DNA of 64,000 bases, from positions 124,001-188,000 of the forward strand of contig JAYQPE010000001.1 in the NCBI GenBank assembly GCA_038145175.1. The letters are read 5' to 3'. The notes beneath the pieces were generated by a model that was given only the letters and a program-made list of their open reading frames with translations, searched no databases and was not told where the DNA came from. This DNA is from ATZT02 sp038145175. Lineage in GTDB: Bacteria > Actinomycetota > Actinomycetes > S36-B12 > UBA5976. This document shows positions 1-9,470 of the stretch, piece by piece; the stretch's first letter is position 1; every line of letters begins with the position of its first letter. The position numbers were made by a program, and so were the translations under genes.

Positions 1-13
1 AGCTTAGAGTTAG

Positions 14-1282
14 ATGGCAGGTTTGTTTCAAGCACCAAAAGGTGTGCCAGATTATTTTCCACCTAGGTCTAATGCTTTTTTAAAAGTTCAAGAAGCAATT
101 GGTGAAACTGCAACATTAGCTGGTTATGGTTATGTTGAATTACCAATTTTTGAAGACGTAAATCTTTTTGTAAGAGGAATTGGTGAATCAACTGATGTAG
201 TAAGTAAAGAAATGTATGTTTTCGAAGATCGCGGAGAACGACAACTTGCATTAAGACCTGAGGGTACGGCAGGTGTGGTTCGTTTAGTAATTGAAAATGG
301 TTTAGACAAAGGTCAACTTCCTGTAAAACTTTGGTACAAAGGTCCTTTCTTTAGAGCAGAAAGACCACAACATGGAAGATATAGACAATTACAACAAGTG
401 GGTATTGAGGCAATTGGTGCACCAGATCCAGCACTTGATGTTGAAGTAATTTGTGTAGCAGATGATGCATTTAAGAAATTAGGTTTGAAAAAATATAAAT
501 TACTTCTGACTTCATTAGGTTGTTCAAATTGTAGACCTATTTATCGAGAAAAATTAACTAAATTTTTAACTAGTTTAAATCTAGACGAGGAAACAAAAGC
601 AAGGGCTAAATTAAATCCTTTAAGGGTATTAGATGATAAACGTGAAGAAATTCAAAAACAATTAACAAATGCTCCGCTAATGATTAATGAATTGTGTTCT
701 GAGTGTAATACTTATCATAAAGATGTTGAAAACTTATTAAACAAAAATGATGTGGATTTTATTCCAAGTCCAAAATTAGTAAGAGGCCTTGATTATTACA
801 CCAAGACAACTTTTGAGTTTGATCATCCAGATTTAGGTGCTCAATCTGGAATAGGAGGAGGCGGCCGATACGACGGACTTATGGCAATTTTGGGCGGATC
901 TGATTTAAGCGGAATTGGATTTGGAATTGGTACAGATAGAACTCTTATGGCTTGCGAAAAAGAAAACTTAAAACTTGCCAAAGACAATTTAGTTGACGTA
1001 TTTTTAGTTCCTATTGGTCGAAATGCTCAACAGTTATCAGTTTCCTTGTTAAGAAATCTAAGAAATGCAAATCTTGCAAGTGACATGGCTTATGGAGATA
1101 AGGGATTAAAAGGAGCGATGAAAGCAGCTGATAAGAGCGGTGCTCGCTTTGCGGTTGTTCTGGGAGATGAAGAAGTTGCAAATGCTCAAGTTCAAATCAA
1201 GGATTTATCCGATTCTTCTCAAGTTCAAGTTTCAATAGGTGACATGGTTAAACATCTAGAACAGGCTCTACGACAGAATTAG
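14..1282 (+). CDS. hisS: Histidyl-tRNA synthetase
   Basis: Class II synthetase that charges tRNA-His in the cytoplasm. The 422 aa are full length for the family. Visible motifs are RPEGT (81-85), the motif 2 stretch RAERPQHGRYRQ (114-125), the histidine-specific LVRGLDYYTKT (255-265), GGGGRYDGL (281-289) and motif 3 GIGFGIGTDR (300-309). Two CxxC pairs (C170/C173 and C238/C241) lie in the insertion domain and could bind zinc. The ATG at 14 is the first start in frame; stop codons lie just before it, so the gene is complete. It heads a run of fifteen same-strand genes and is followed by aspS, the usual hisS-aspS order in Actinobacteria. Confidence 0.97.
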   Translation: MAGLFQAPKGVPDYFPPRSNAFLKVQEAIGETATLAGYGYVELPIFEDVNLFVRGIGESTDVVSKEMYVFEDRGERQLALRPEGTAGVVRLVIENGLDKGQLPVKLWYKGPFFRAERPQHGRYRQLQQVGIEAIGAPDPALDVEVICVADDAFKKLGLKKYKLLLTSLGCSNCRPIYREKLTKFLTSLNLDEETKARAKLNPLRVLDDKREEIQKQLTNAPLMINELCSECNTYHKDVENLLNKNDVDFIPSPKLVRGLDYYTKTTFEFDHPDLGAQSGIGGGGRYDGLMAILGGSDLSGIGFGIGTDRTLMACEKENLKLAKDNLVDVFLVPIGRNAQQLSVSLLRNLRNANLASDMAYGDKGLKGAMKAADKSGARFAVVLGDEEVANAQVQIKDLSDSSQVQVSIGDMVKHLEQALRQN

Positions 1283-1342
1283 ATGTCTTGGAATAACAGA
1301 CAAATTGTTAGAAAAGTCTTGAAAAGGAAAACTTCGTGTTAA
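1283..1342 (+). CDS. Possible 19-codon small ORF between hisS and aspS
   Basis: An ATG directly abuts the hisS TAG stop and opens a 19-codon frame ending in TAA at 1340-1342. It overlaps the aspS GTG start at 1336 in another frame. The peptide is strongly basic, with Lys/Arg at about one third of positions. No Shine-Dalgarno site precedes it, so it could be translated only by reinitiation after hisS. It may be a coupling device for aspS or chance; I recognise no homologue. Confidence 0.2.
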   Translation: MSWNNRQIVRKVLKRKTSC

Positions 1343-3078
1343 GAACCCATGTGGCAGATGCATTAAGAGCAATCGATGCTGAAGTTAAAGTCACTTTGGC
1401 AGGTTGGGTTGGTAACAGAAGAGATCACGGTGGAGTTGCCTTTATTGATTTAAGGGATGCTTCAGGAATTGTCCAAGTAGTTATTCATGATGAAAAATTA
1501 GCTCACGATTTGAAACCAGAAACTTGTGTGCAAATAAAAGGACAAGTAAAACTTCGCCCCAAAGGAAATGAAAATAAAGATTTACCAACAGGAGATATTG
1601 AAGTATTTGCTCAAGAAGTTAAAGTTTTATCTCAATCTGGCACGTTACCTTTTCAAATAGATAAAGATATCGATGTAAATGAAGAGACCAGACTTAAATT
1701 CCGATATCTAGATTTAAGAAGACCTTTTGGTCCAGGTAACGCATTAAGAATAAGAAGTAAAGTTAGCCAATATGCTCGCGATGTTTTACTAAATCACGAC
1801 TTTATAGAAGTAGAAACTCCAACTTTAACTAGGTCAACACCAGAAGGTGCTAGAGATTTTTTAGTTCCAGTTAGATTGCAACCTGGATCTTGGTATGCCT
1901 TACCTCAATCACCACAACTTTTTAAACAACTTTTAATGGTGGGCGGATTAGAAAAGTATTTTCAAATAGCTCGTTGCTACAGGGATGAAGATTTCAGAGC
2001 AGATCGTCAACCAGAATTTACTCAACTTGATATTGAGATGTCTTTTGCCGATCAAGAAGATGTCATTGGCGTTGGTGAAATGGTTATTAAAACTTTATGG
2101 AGAGAAATTTTAGGTCATGAAATAGGTAATATTCCAAGAATTACTTATCACCAAGCGATGAATAAATATGGTTCTGATAAACCAGATTTAAGATTTGATA
2201 TTCCCTTGATTGATCTAACGCAATATTTTAAAAACACTCCATTTAGAGTTTTCCAAGCTCAACATGTTGGAGCTGTCGTTATGCCAGGAGGAGCTTCAAC
2301 TCCAAGAAAACAATTTGATGCTTGGCAAGAATGGGCCAAACAACGTGGCGCCAAAGGTCTTGCTTATGCCGTATTTAATACAGATGGAGAAATTGCAGGA
2401 CCAGTTGCAAAGAATTTAAGTGAAGAAGAAAGAAATGGTTTACTAAATGCAACAGGTGCAAAATTAGGCGATGCGGTATTTTTTGCAGCGGGATCAAAAA
2501 ATGAAAGTCTTTCATTACTAGGTGCTGCTCGAGTTGAAATTGCTCAAAAATTGAATCTCATTAATGAAAAAGAATGGAATTTTGTTTGGGTCGTGGATGC
2601 ACCAATGTTTGAACAAGTGCAAAATGAAAAAGGTGAAAATGTGTGGACTGCAGTTCATCATCCTTTCACCTCACCAAATTCTGAGTCATTAAAAACTTTT
2701 TCTCAAGATCCAGGAAATGCTTTAGCTTGGGCTTATGATCTGGTTTTGAATGGAAATGAAATCGGTGGGGGATCAGTTCGTATTCACCAAGCAGATATTC
2801 AAAAAGAAGTTTTTAAAATATTAGGAATTAGTGAACAAGAAGCTCAAGAAAAATTTGGTTTCTTACTAGAAGCATTTAAATACGGACCTCCTCCTCATGC
2901 AGGTATTGCATTTGGCTGGGATCGAGTAGTAATGCTTTTAACTAATTCATTAAGTATTAGAGATGTAATTGCATTTCCAAAAAGTGGTGGAGGACAAGAT
3001 CCACTAACTGGTGCACCAACTCCAATAACACCTGCACAAAGAAAAGAAGCCGGTGTTGACTTCAAACCGGAAAAATAA
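1336..3078 (+). CDS. aspS: Aspartyl-tRNA synthetase, probably non-discriminating
   Basis: Class II bacterial-type synthetase of 580 aa: N-terminal OB anticodon-binding domain (about 1-105), catalytic core with RYLDLRR (123-129), QSPQLFKQLL (191-200), motif 2 RCYRDEDFRADRQPEF (213-228) and motif 3 GIAFGWDRV near 525, plus the GAD insertion between. The anticodon domain has His31 (RRDHGG). In characterised bacterial enzymes His here goes with aspartylation of both tRNA-Asp and tRNA-Asn, and Leu with discrimination. I therefore infer that Asn-tRNA is completed by GatCAB. The start is GTG with an AAAGGAAAA ribosome site; the product begins MLRTH as in relatives. It stops 2 bp before rarA. Confidence 0.96.
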   Translation: MLRTHVADALRAIDAEVKVTLAGWVGNRRDHGGVAFIDLRDASGIVQVVIHDEKLAHDLKPETCVQIKGQVKLRPKGNENKDLPTGDIEVFAQEVKVLSQSGTLPFQIDKDIDVNEETRLKFRYLDLRRPFGPGNALRIRSKVSQYARDVLLNHDFIEVETPTLTRSTPEGARDFLVPVRLQPGSWYALPQSPQLFKQLLMVGGLEKYFQIARCYRDEDFRADRQPEFTQLDIEMSFADQEDVIGVGEMVIKTLWREILGHEIGNIPRITYHQAMNKYGSDKPDLRFDIPLIDLTQYFKNTPFRVFQAQHVGAVVMPGGASTPRKQFDAWQEWAKQRGAKGLAYAVFNTDGEIAGPVAKNLSEEERNGLLNATGAKLGDAVFFAAGSKNESLSLLGAARVEIAQKLNLINEKEWNFVWVVDAPMFEQVQNEKGENVWTAVHHPFTSPNSESLKTFSQDPGNALAWAYDLVLNGNEIGGGSVRIHQADIQKEVFKILGISEQEAQEKFGFLLEAFKYGPPPHAGIAFGWDRVVMLLTNSLSIRDVIAFPKSGGGQDPLTGAPTPITPAQRKEAGVDFKPEK

Positions 3079-3080
3079 CT

Positions 3081-4433
3081 ATGGACGATGCGCTTTTTGA
3101 CGCAGAACCCATCGAAATACCTGCGAATAGTAAACAAGTAAAAGCTCCACTGGCTGCAAGAATGCGCCCAAGTAATTTAGATGAAGTAGTTGGCCAATCT
3201 CAAATCACAAAAAAAGATTCTCCATTAAGAGCATTACTTAATCCAAGTGATGAAAATAAATTAGCTGCAACTTCTTTAATTTTGTGGGGACCTCCTGGAA
3301 GTGGTAAGACCACTTTGGCCCATGTGGTTTCTAATTCAACTGGTAGATCATTTGTTGAACTTTCTGCAACATCGAGTGGAGTAAAAGAAGTAAGAGAAGT
3401 AATTGATTTAGCAAGAAGAAGATTTGCAAGAGGAGTAGGAACAGTTTTATTTATTGACGAAATTCATAGATTTTCAAAATCACAACAAGATTCACTTTTA
3501 GCAGGTGTTGAAGAAGGTTGGGTTACCTTAGTTGCTGCGACAACTGAAAATCCTTCAGTCTCTATTAATTCAGCTTTAATGAGTAGATCATTAGTTTTAC
3601 CACTCAATTCTCTCACAAATGAAGATATTAATGAATTAATTGAAAGAGCGGTAAATAGTGAAAAAGGTTTAGCAAATAAATACCAAATTGAAGATTTAGC
3701 AGTTGAACATATTTCAAAATTAAGTGCTGGTGATGCCAGAAGAGCATTGATTTCACTAGAAACTGCAGCCTTAGTTGCCGAAAGTGAAAACAGAAAATTA
3801 ATAACTATTAAAGATGCAGAAACTGCAGTTCAAAGAGCTGCTCTTCGATATGACAAATCAGGGGATGAGCATTACAACGTAATTAGTGCATTTATTAAAA
3901 GTATTCGGGGAAGTGATGTAGATGCTGCAATTCATTACCTTGCTCAAATGGTGGAATCTGGCGAGGATCCTAAGTTTATTGCAAGACGTTTAGTAATACT
4001 TGCAAGTGAAGATATCGGTATGGCAGATCCAAATGCATTATCTGTTGCAGTTTCAGCAATGCAAGCAAGTCAGTTAGTTGGTTGGCCTGAAGCTCGAATA
4101 ATTCTTGCGCAAGCTACTACATATTTATCTCTTGCTCCTAAATCAAATTCTGTATATACCGCAATTAATGAAGCAATTGAAGATGTCAAAAAAGGTGACT
4201 TCGGTCAAGTCCCACCGCACTTAAAAGATGGTTCACTAAGTGCTTCTCGTCAAACTGGTGCAGGAATTGGCTATAAATATGCACATGATTTTGAAGAAGG
4301 TGTGGCAAGTCAACAATATTTGCCAGATAACTTGAAGAATAAGATTTATTACAAACCTGGAAATCGCGGAGCAGAACAACGCTTTAGCGAATTGTGGGAA
4401 AGAATTCGTCAAGTACTAAGGTCAGATAAGTAA
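3081..4433 (+). CDS. rarA: Replication-associated recombination AAA ATPase RarA (MgsA)
   Basis: Clamp-loader-like AAA+ ATPase acting at stalled replication forks. Of its 450 aa, the N-terminal segment has the family lead-in MRPSNLDEVVGQ (28-39), Walker A GPPGSGKT (70-77) and Walker B VLFIDEIHR (122-130), followed by sensor and tetramerisation regions ending in the typical YKPGNRGAEQRF stretch. The length is normal. It sits 2 bp after aspS and 23 bp before alaS, a neighbourhood conserved in Actinobacteria. Genes such as rpsD that often lie between rarA and alaS in larger genomes are absent here. Confidence 0.95.
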   Translation: MDDALFDAEPIEIPANSKQVKAPLAARMRPSNLDEVVGQSQITKKDSPLRALLNPSDENKLAATSLILWGPPGSGKTTLAHVVSNSTGRSFVELSATSSGVKEVREVIDLARRRFARGVGTVLFIDEIHRFSKSQQDSLLAGVEEGWVTLVAATTENPSVSINSALMSRSLVLPLNSLTNEDINELIERAVNSEKGLANKYQIEDLAVEHISKLSAGDARRALISLETAALVAESENRKLITIKDAETAVQRAALRYDKSGDEHYNVISAFIKSIRGSDVDAAIHYLAQMVESGEDPKFIARRLVILASEDIGMADPNALSVAVSAMQASQLVGWPEARIILAQATTYLSLAPKSNSVYTAINEAIEDVKKGDFGQVPPHLKDGSLSASRQTGAGIGYKYAHDFEEGVASQQYLPDNLKNKIYYKPGNRGAEQRFSELWERIRQVLRSDK

Positions 4434-4456
4434 CTAAAAGAAGTAGAGGAAAGAAA

Positions 4457-7114
4457 ATGGATTCGGCCGAAATTAGACGCAGATTCTTAGATTTCTTTGA
4501 AAAAAATGGTCACACAGTTGTGCCATCTGCTTCTTTAATTGCCAATGATCCAACATTACTTTTAGTTAACGCAGGGATGGTTCCATTCAAACCATATTTT
4601 TTAGGTGAAGCACCAGCTCCTTATAAAAGAGCTACTTCTGTTCAAAAATGTGTCAGAACTTTAGACATCGAAGAAGTTGGAAAAACAACTAGACACGGTT
4701 CATTTTTTCAAATGGCAGGAAATTTTTCTTTCGGAGATTATTTCAAAGAAGGTGCTATTACACTTGCCTGGAAATTATTAACATCTTCAGTTAAAGATGG
4801 TGGTTATGGATTTGATCCTGAAAAGTTATGGGTCACAATTTTTCTTGATGACGAAGAGGCTTATGGAATTTGGAAGAACAAAGTAGGTTTACCCGAAAAT
4901 AAAATTCAACGAAGAGGCATGGCAGACAACTATTGGTCTATGGGAGTTCCAGGGCCATGTGGACCATGTTCTGAAATTTACTTTGATCGAGGACCTGCAT
5001 ATGGAAAAGAAGGTGGTCCCATTGCTGATGAAGAAAGATATTTAGAAGTTTGGAATTTAGTTTTTATGCAATATAACCGTGGTGAAGGTGGAACAAAAGA
5101 AAAGTTTCCAATCTTAGGAGAGTTGCCAGCTAAAAATATTGATACAGGAATGGGTCTGGAAAGAATGGCAGCTATTTTGCAAGGCGTTGACAATATTTAT
5201 GAAATTGATACTACAAAAATTATTTTAGATAAAGCCACAGAAATTGTGGGAATTAAATATGGGCAAAATTTAAGTTCCGATGTTCGCTTAAGAGTTGTTG
5301 CAGATCACACCAGAACTGCAGCTTTTCTAATTGCCGATGGTGTAATTCCTGGAAACGAAGGCAGAGGCTATGTACTTCGTCGCATGATGCGAAGAGTAAT
5401 TAGAAACATGCGAATTTTAGGTGCAGATAAACCTGTCATTAAAGATTTAATAGAAGCAAGCATCCAAGCAATGGGTCCACAATATCCAGAATTAAATAGT
5501 GACAAGAAAAGAATTTTAGAAATTGCAATTGGTGAAGAATCAACATTTAATCAAACCTTAAAAACTGGAACTCAATTATTTGAAGAGTCTTTAAATGATT
5601 TAAAGAAAACTAAATCAAAAACACTTTCTGGCGATAAAGTATTTGAACTTCATGACACTTATGGATTTCCATTTGATTTAACTTTAGAAATGGCAGCTGA
5701 AAACAATATCGAAATAGATGCAGATGGATTCAAGAAACTAATGCAAGAGCAGAAAAATAGAGCCAAGTTGGATGCAAAAGAAAGAAAACAAGGTTTAGCA
5801 GACGCTCAACAATATAGGGTTTTAGCAGATCTTGCTGGCATAACTAATTTCATCGGCTACAGCGAAACTAGAAGTGAAGTTACTTTAAAAGGATTATTGA
5901 ATAACGGGGAAGTTGCAAAAGCAGCAAATGAAGGATCAAATGTTGAATTTGTTTTAGATCGAACTCCCTTTTATGCTGAAGGTGGTGGCCAATTAGCTGA
6001 TTCTGGAAAAGTAATTCTTGCTAATGGTTGTGAAATTTTTGTGGAAGATGTGCAGCAACCAGTTCCAGGGTTATTTGTCCATAGAGGTGTTGTTAAAAAA
6101 GGCGAAGCGATTACAGGCTCTAAAGCAATCGGTGAGGTTGATTTATTAAGAAGAAAAGCAATCTCTAGAGCACACACTGCCACACATTTAATTCATAAAG
6201 CATTCAGAGAATTCTTAGGTGAAACCGCAACGCAATTGGGAAGTGAAAATTCTCCAGGAAGACTCCGCTTTGATTTTCCTTCACCAAAACCAGTTGATCA
6301 AAAAGTATTGCAAGATGTTGAACAACGAGTTAATGAAGTTTTATTAAATGATTTATCAGTTAGTGCAAATTTGATGAGTCAAAATGAAGCAAAAGCTATG
6401 GGAGCAATGGCTTTGTTTGGTGAAAAATACGGAGATGTGGTTCGAGTTATAAGTGTTGGAGATTGGGCTCACGAATTATGCGGTGGAACTCATGCCAGAA
6501 GATCAGCTCAACTAGGTTTAGTTAAATTTTTAAGTGAGTCAAGTATTGGTGCAGGCACAAGAAGGGTAGAAGCTCTTGTTGGAGCAGATGCTTATCAATT
6601 TTTGGCTAGAGAACATTTAATCGTTTCCAATTTACAAGAAATGCTAAAAGGAAAAGCTGAAGAACTTCCTGAAAAGATTTCAAGTTTAATGCAAAAACTT
6701 AAAGAAACCGAAAAAGAAATTGAGAAATTTAGAAAAAACCAAATACTTTCAAATGTTTCAAAATACTTGCAAAAAAGTCATGATTTAAATGGGATTAAAG
6801 TAATTAATTTCTTTGTTGATGAAGAAGTTAATGCAAATGATTTAAGAGACTTGGTTTCAAATGTTAAGGGTCAATCAGGAACTACTCCTACAGTTGTTAT
6901 TGCAGGATCAATATTGGATGAAAAAGTAAATGTTGTTGTGGCTGTAAATGAGGCAGGACAAAAATCGAATTTGAATGCTGGAAATATTTTGAAAAATGTA
7001 TTATCAAAACTTGATGGAAAAGGTGGAGGTAAGGCTGATCTTGCCCAAGGTGCTGGAACTAAAACTTCTGATGCCAAAACAGTTATCGCAAACATTGATG
7101 GGTTTATTAAGTAA
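4457..7114 (+). CDS. alaS: Alanyl-tRNA synthetase
   Basis: Class II synthetase charging tRNA-Ala, with a cis editing domain. The 885 aa are full length. The catalytic core carries RHGSFFQMAGNFSFGDYF (79-96). The editing-site zinc ligands are HTATH (H573, H577) and CGGTH (C675, H679). The C-terminal C-Ala region has a coiled-coil stretch rich in Lys/Glu and ends with the glycine-rich GGGKADLAQGAG. An AGAGGAAAG ribosome site precedes the ATG. It is followed after 5 bp by ruvX, the normal alaS-ruvX-mltG-aroE order of Actinobacteria. Confidence 0.97.
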   Translation: MDSAEIRRRFLDFFEKNGHTVVPSASLIANDPTLLLVNAGMVPFKPYFLGEAPAPYKRATSVQKCVRTLDIEEVGKTTRHGSFFQMAGNFSFGDYFKEGAITLAWKLLTSSVKDGGYGFDPEKLWVTIFLDDEEAYGIWKNKVGLPENKIQRRGMADNYWSMGVPGPCGPCSEIYFDRGPAYGKEGGPIADEERYLEVWNLVFMQYNRGEGGTKEKFPILGELPAKNIDTGMGLERMAAILQGVDNIYEIDTTKIILDKATEIVGIKYGQNLSSDVRLRVVADHTRTAAFLIADGVIPGNEGRGYVLRRMMRRVIRNMRILGADKPVIKDLIEASIQAMGPQYPELNSDKKRILEIAIGEESTFNQTLKTGTQLFEESLNDLKKTKSKTLSGDKVFELHDTYGFPFDLTLEMAAENNIEIDADGFKKLMQEQKNRAKLDAKERKQGLADAQQYRVLADLAGITNFIGYSETRSEVTLKGLLNNGEVAKAANEGSNVEFVLDRTPFYAEGGGQLADSGKVILANGCEIFVEDVQQPVPGLFVHRGVVKKGEAITGSKAIGEVDLLRRKAISRAHTATHLIHKAFREFLGETATQLGSENSPGRLRFDFPSPKPVDQKVLQDVEQRVNEVLLNDLSVSANLMSQNEAKAMGAMALFGEKYGDVVRVISVGDWAHELCGGTHARRSAQLGLVKFLSESSIGAGTRRVEALVGADAYQFLAREHLIVSNLQEMLKGKAEELPEKISSLMQKLKETEKEIEKFRKNQILSNVSKYLQKSHDLNGIKVINFFVDEEVNANDLRDLVSNVKGQSGTTPTVVIAGSILDEKVNVVVAVNEAGQKSNLNAGNILKNVLSKLDGKGGGKADLAQGAGTKTSDAKTVIANIDGFIK

Positions 7115-7119
7115 TTACT

Positions 7120-7575
7120 GTGCGAAAAGGTATTCGATTAGCTCTTGATTATGGTGATAAAAGAATAGGTGTTGCAAAATCAGACGCTGATGGAATATTA
7201 ACTTTTCCAGTTGCAACGTTAAAAAATACAAAAGAAGTATTTTTTGAAATATCTAATCTAATCTCAGAAACTAATTGTATTGAAATTTATATCGGTTTCC
7301 CTAAACATTTGTCAGGTAGTCAAGGTAAAAGTGTTTCTAAAGTAATTAGTTTTGCCCATAATCTATTTTCAAATACTGGATTTTCTGATATTCGATTTAT
7401 CGATGAAAGACTCACCACCACGAGTGCGGCAACTGCTTTGCGTGAGAGTGGTTTGAAAGCAAAGCAACAAAAAGGTGTAATTGACCAACAAGCTGCCGTG
7501 GAAATATTAGAAATTGCGCTAGATTTTGAAAAGAGAAATAATAAAGTTCCAGGCGTAAATTATAAGGAGGTTTAA
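7120..7575 (+). CDS. ruvX: YqgF/RuvX family RNase H-fold nuclease
   Basis: Small RNase H-like protein of 151 aa, called a putative pre-16S rRNA nuclease or Holliday junction resolvase. The N-terminus has the family signature ALDYGDKRIGVAKSD (8-21) with acidic D10. A central Glu/Gly strand IYIGFPKHLSGSQG and a C-terminal FIDERLTT complete the acidic site. The start is GTG. The end of the gene contains a near-perfect Shine-Dalgarno sequence (AAGGAGGT) used by mltG, whose start lies 1 bp after this stop. Confidence 0.93.
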   Translation: MRKGIRLALDYGDKRIGVAKSDADGILTFPVATLKNTKEVFFEISNLISETNCIEIYIGFPKHLSGSQGKSVSKVISFAHNLFSNTGFSDIRFIDERLTTTSAATALRESGLKAKQQKGVIDQQAAVEILEIALDFEKRNNKVPGVNYKEV

Positions 7576-7576
7576 A

Positions 7577-8662
7577 GTGCCTTCTATTTTAGATGAATTT
7601 AGACGAGAAGAAGAAACCTACAAATCTGAATTACACCCTGCACCATATTTAAGAATTGGTTTAGTTATTTTCACAGTTCTGCTAGGAATTGTTGTTTATT
7701 CTTTTATCCCAAGTGGCAGTGTCAAAATTCTTGATGGCACTGGAGGCACTGGGCCAGTTCAAGTAACAATTAATCCTGGCGCGTCATTAACTGAAATTGG
7801 AAAGGTTTTAGCAGATGCAGGAGTTGTAAAAAATTATATTGAATTTGTAAGTGCTGCAGAAGATATTCCTCAATCAAGTGCAATTGGACCCGGAAAATAC
7901 AACTTAATAAAAAGTATGGGTGCCAAAGAGGCAATATTTGCTCTCTTAGATCCAGAGAGCAAAGTAAGTATCAAAGTAGTAATTCCTGAAGGTTCAAGAT
8001 CAAGTTATGTATTTGCAGCCGCAGCTCAGGCGCTGGGAGTCTCTATTGGAAATTTTGAAAGTCTTGTAAAAGATCCTAAAGATTTAGGACTTCCAGAATA
8101 TGCAAAAAATAATGTTGAAGGATTTTTATATCCGGCAACTTATCGTTTTGATGAAGGTATAACTCCAAAACAAGTTCTTCAAGAAATGATCAAAAGATTT
8201 CTTCAAGCAGCGCAAGAACAGCAACTTGAGGCAACAGCTAAAGCAAATGGCTTAAAACCATATGACGTCATAATTATTGCAAGCATTATTGAAAAAGAAG
8301 TTGCTCCAATTGACCAACCCAAAGCTGCTCAAACAATTCTTAATCGTTTAGCAAAACCCATGAGATTACAGCTTGATAGCACCCTAAATTATGAATTAAA
8401 TTCCAACACAATCATTTTGACTTCAGAACAACTTCAACAAGATTCTGCATACAACACTTATACCAATGATGGATTGCCTCCCGGACCAATTTCTAATCCA
8501 TCAGAAGCAGCAATTAATGCTGTGCTAAATCCTGAAGAAGGGGATTGGCTTTATTGGGTGACAGTAAATCTTGATACTAAAGAAACTAAATTTTCAACCA
8601 ACAACGATCAATTCTTAAAAGATAAACAAGAATTCTTACGTTGGTATAGCCAGAATCAGTAA
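7577..8662 (+). CDS. mltG: Endolytic murein transglycosylase MltG (YceG-like)
   Basis: Membrane-anchored lytic transglycosylase that cuts nascent peptidoglycan strands. The 361 aa have a short cytoplasmic tail, one transmembrane helix at about 24-44 and an extracytoplasmic YceG domain. The signature IIASIIEKE contains the predicted catalytic Glu (E239), followed by LNRLAKPMRLQLDSTLNY and the family end motif YNTYTNDGLPPGPISNPS. Translation starts at GTG directly after a consensus AAGGAGGT, the best ribosome site I saw in the window. It shows that the anti-SD system is intact even though many operon heads appear leaderless. Confidence 0.94.
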   Translation: MPSILDEFRREEETYKSELHPAPYLRIGLVIFTVLLGIVVYSFIPSGSVKILDGTGGTGPVQVTINPGASLTEIGKVLADAGVVKNYIEFVSAAEDIPQSSAIGPGKYNLIKSMGAKEAIFALLDPESKVSIKVVIPEGSRSSYVFAAAAQALGVSIGNFESLVKDPKDLGLPEYAKNNVEGFLYPATYRFDEGITPKQVLQEMIKRFLQAAQEQQLEATAKANGLKPYDVIIIASIIEKEVAPIDQPKAAQTILNRLAKPMRLQLDSTLNYELNSNTIILTSEQLQQDSAYNTYTNDGLPPGPISNPSEAAINAVLNPEEGDWLYWVTVNLDTKETKFSTNNDQFLKDKQEFLRWYSQNQ

Positions 8663-8665
8663 TTT

Positions 8666-9463
8666 ATGAAACACGCAGGCGTTGCAGGCTATCCAATTGA
8701 ACACTCTTTATCTCCGGTAATTCATAAAGCTGGATATAAAGCTTTAGGTCTTGATTGGAATTATGAAAAATATTTGCTTAAAGAAGAAGAACTTTTAGAT
8801 TTTGTTTTAAAAAGAGATAAGGATTTAGTGGGACTGTCATTGACGATGCCTTTAAAAGAAAAAGCCATTGAAGTTTCAGATGTGGTTACTGATATGGCGA
8901 AAAAAGTAAATAGTGCTAACACATTAATTTTCAAAGATCGAAAAATTTATTCAGGAAATACTGATATTTACGGAATTGTGCAAGCATTAAAAACAAATAA
9001 GAAGTTAGATTTATCAAGTCCTGCAATTATTGGAAGTGGAGCAACAGCAAGATCTGCCGTATTTGCTTTAAAAAATTTAGGTGCTAAAAGTGTCATGGTT
9101 TGTGCAAGAAATGAATCAAATTTAAACCAAGTTGTTGATTTAGCAAAGTCACTGGGTTTAATAAGTCATCTAGTTGGTTGGAGTGATTTAGCTAAAGCTA
9201 TGAACGCTTCAACTTTGATTTCAACTTTGCCAAGTCAAGCAATGGATAAATATGCAGCCCTTGGTCCAGAAAATCCTGGAACACTTCTAGATATTGCCTA
9301 TGATCCTTGGCCATCAAAAGTTGCCTTGGAATGGATCTTTAGACGAGGTTTTGTCGTCTCAGGTTTAGAGATGCTTTTGCATCAAGCTTGCATGCAATTT
9401 GAATTAATGACGGGAATAAAAGCACCCATCACTCAAATGAGGCAGGCATTATTTAAGAATTGA
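8666..9463 (+). CDS. aroE: Shikimate dehydrogenase
   Basis: NADPH-dependent reduction of 3-dehydroshikimate to shikimate, step four of the chorismate pathway. The 265 aa have the substrate domain (GYPIEHSLSPVIH at 8-20), catalytic Lys64 (TMPLKEKA) and Asp100 (SGNTDIYG), Asn85, and the nucleotide-binding GSGATARS (123-130). It lacks the classic NADP Arg-rich loop immediately recognisable in E. coli AroE, so cofactor choice is uncertain. It is 3 bp after mltG and belongs with aroC, aroK, aroB and aroQ just downstream. Confidence 0.94.
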   Translation: MKHAGVAGYPIEHSLSPVIHKAGYKALGLDWNYEKYLLKEEELLDFVLKRDKDLVGLSLTMPLKEKAIEVSDVVTDMAKKVNSANTLIFKDRKIYSGNTDIYGIVQALKTNKKLDLSSPAIIGSGATARSAVFALKNLGAKSVMVCARNESNLNQVVDLAKSLGLISHLVGWSDLAKAMNASTLISTLPSQAMDKYAALGPENPGTLLDIAYDPWPSKVALEWIFRRGFVVSGLEMLLHQACMQFELMTGIKAPITQMRQALFKN

Positions 9464-9470
9464 GGATCAT

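Noticed and set aside
1..13. Possible end of an upstream gene
   Set aside because: Only 13 bases with TAG at 5-7 and 11-13; too little to call, although a metallo-beta-lactamase-fold hydrolase gene often precedes hisS.
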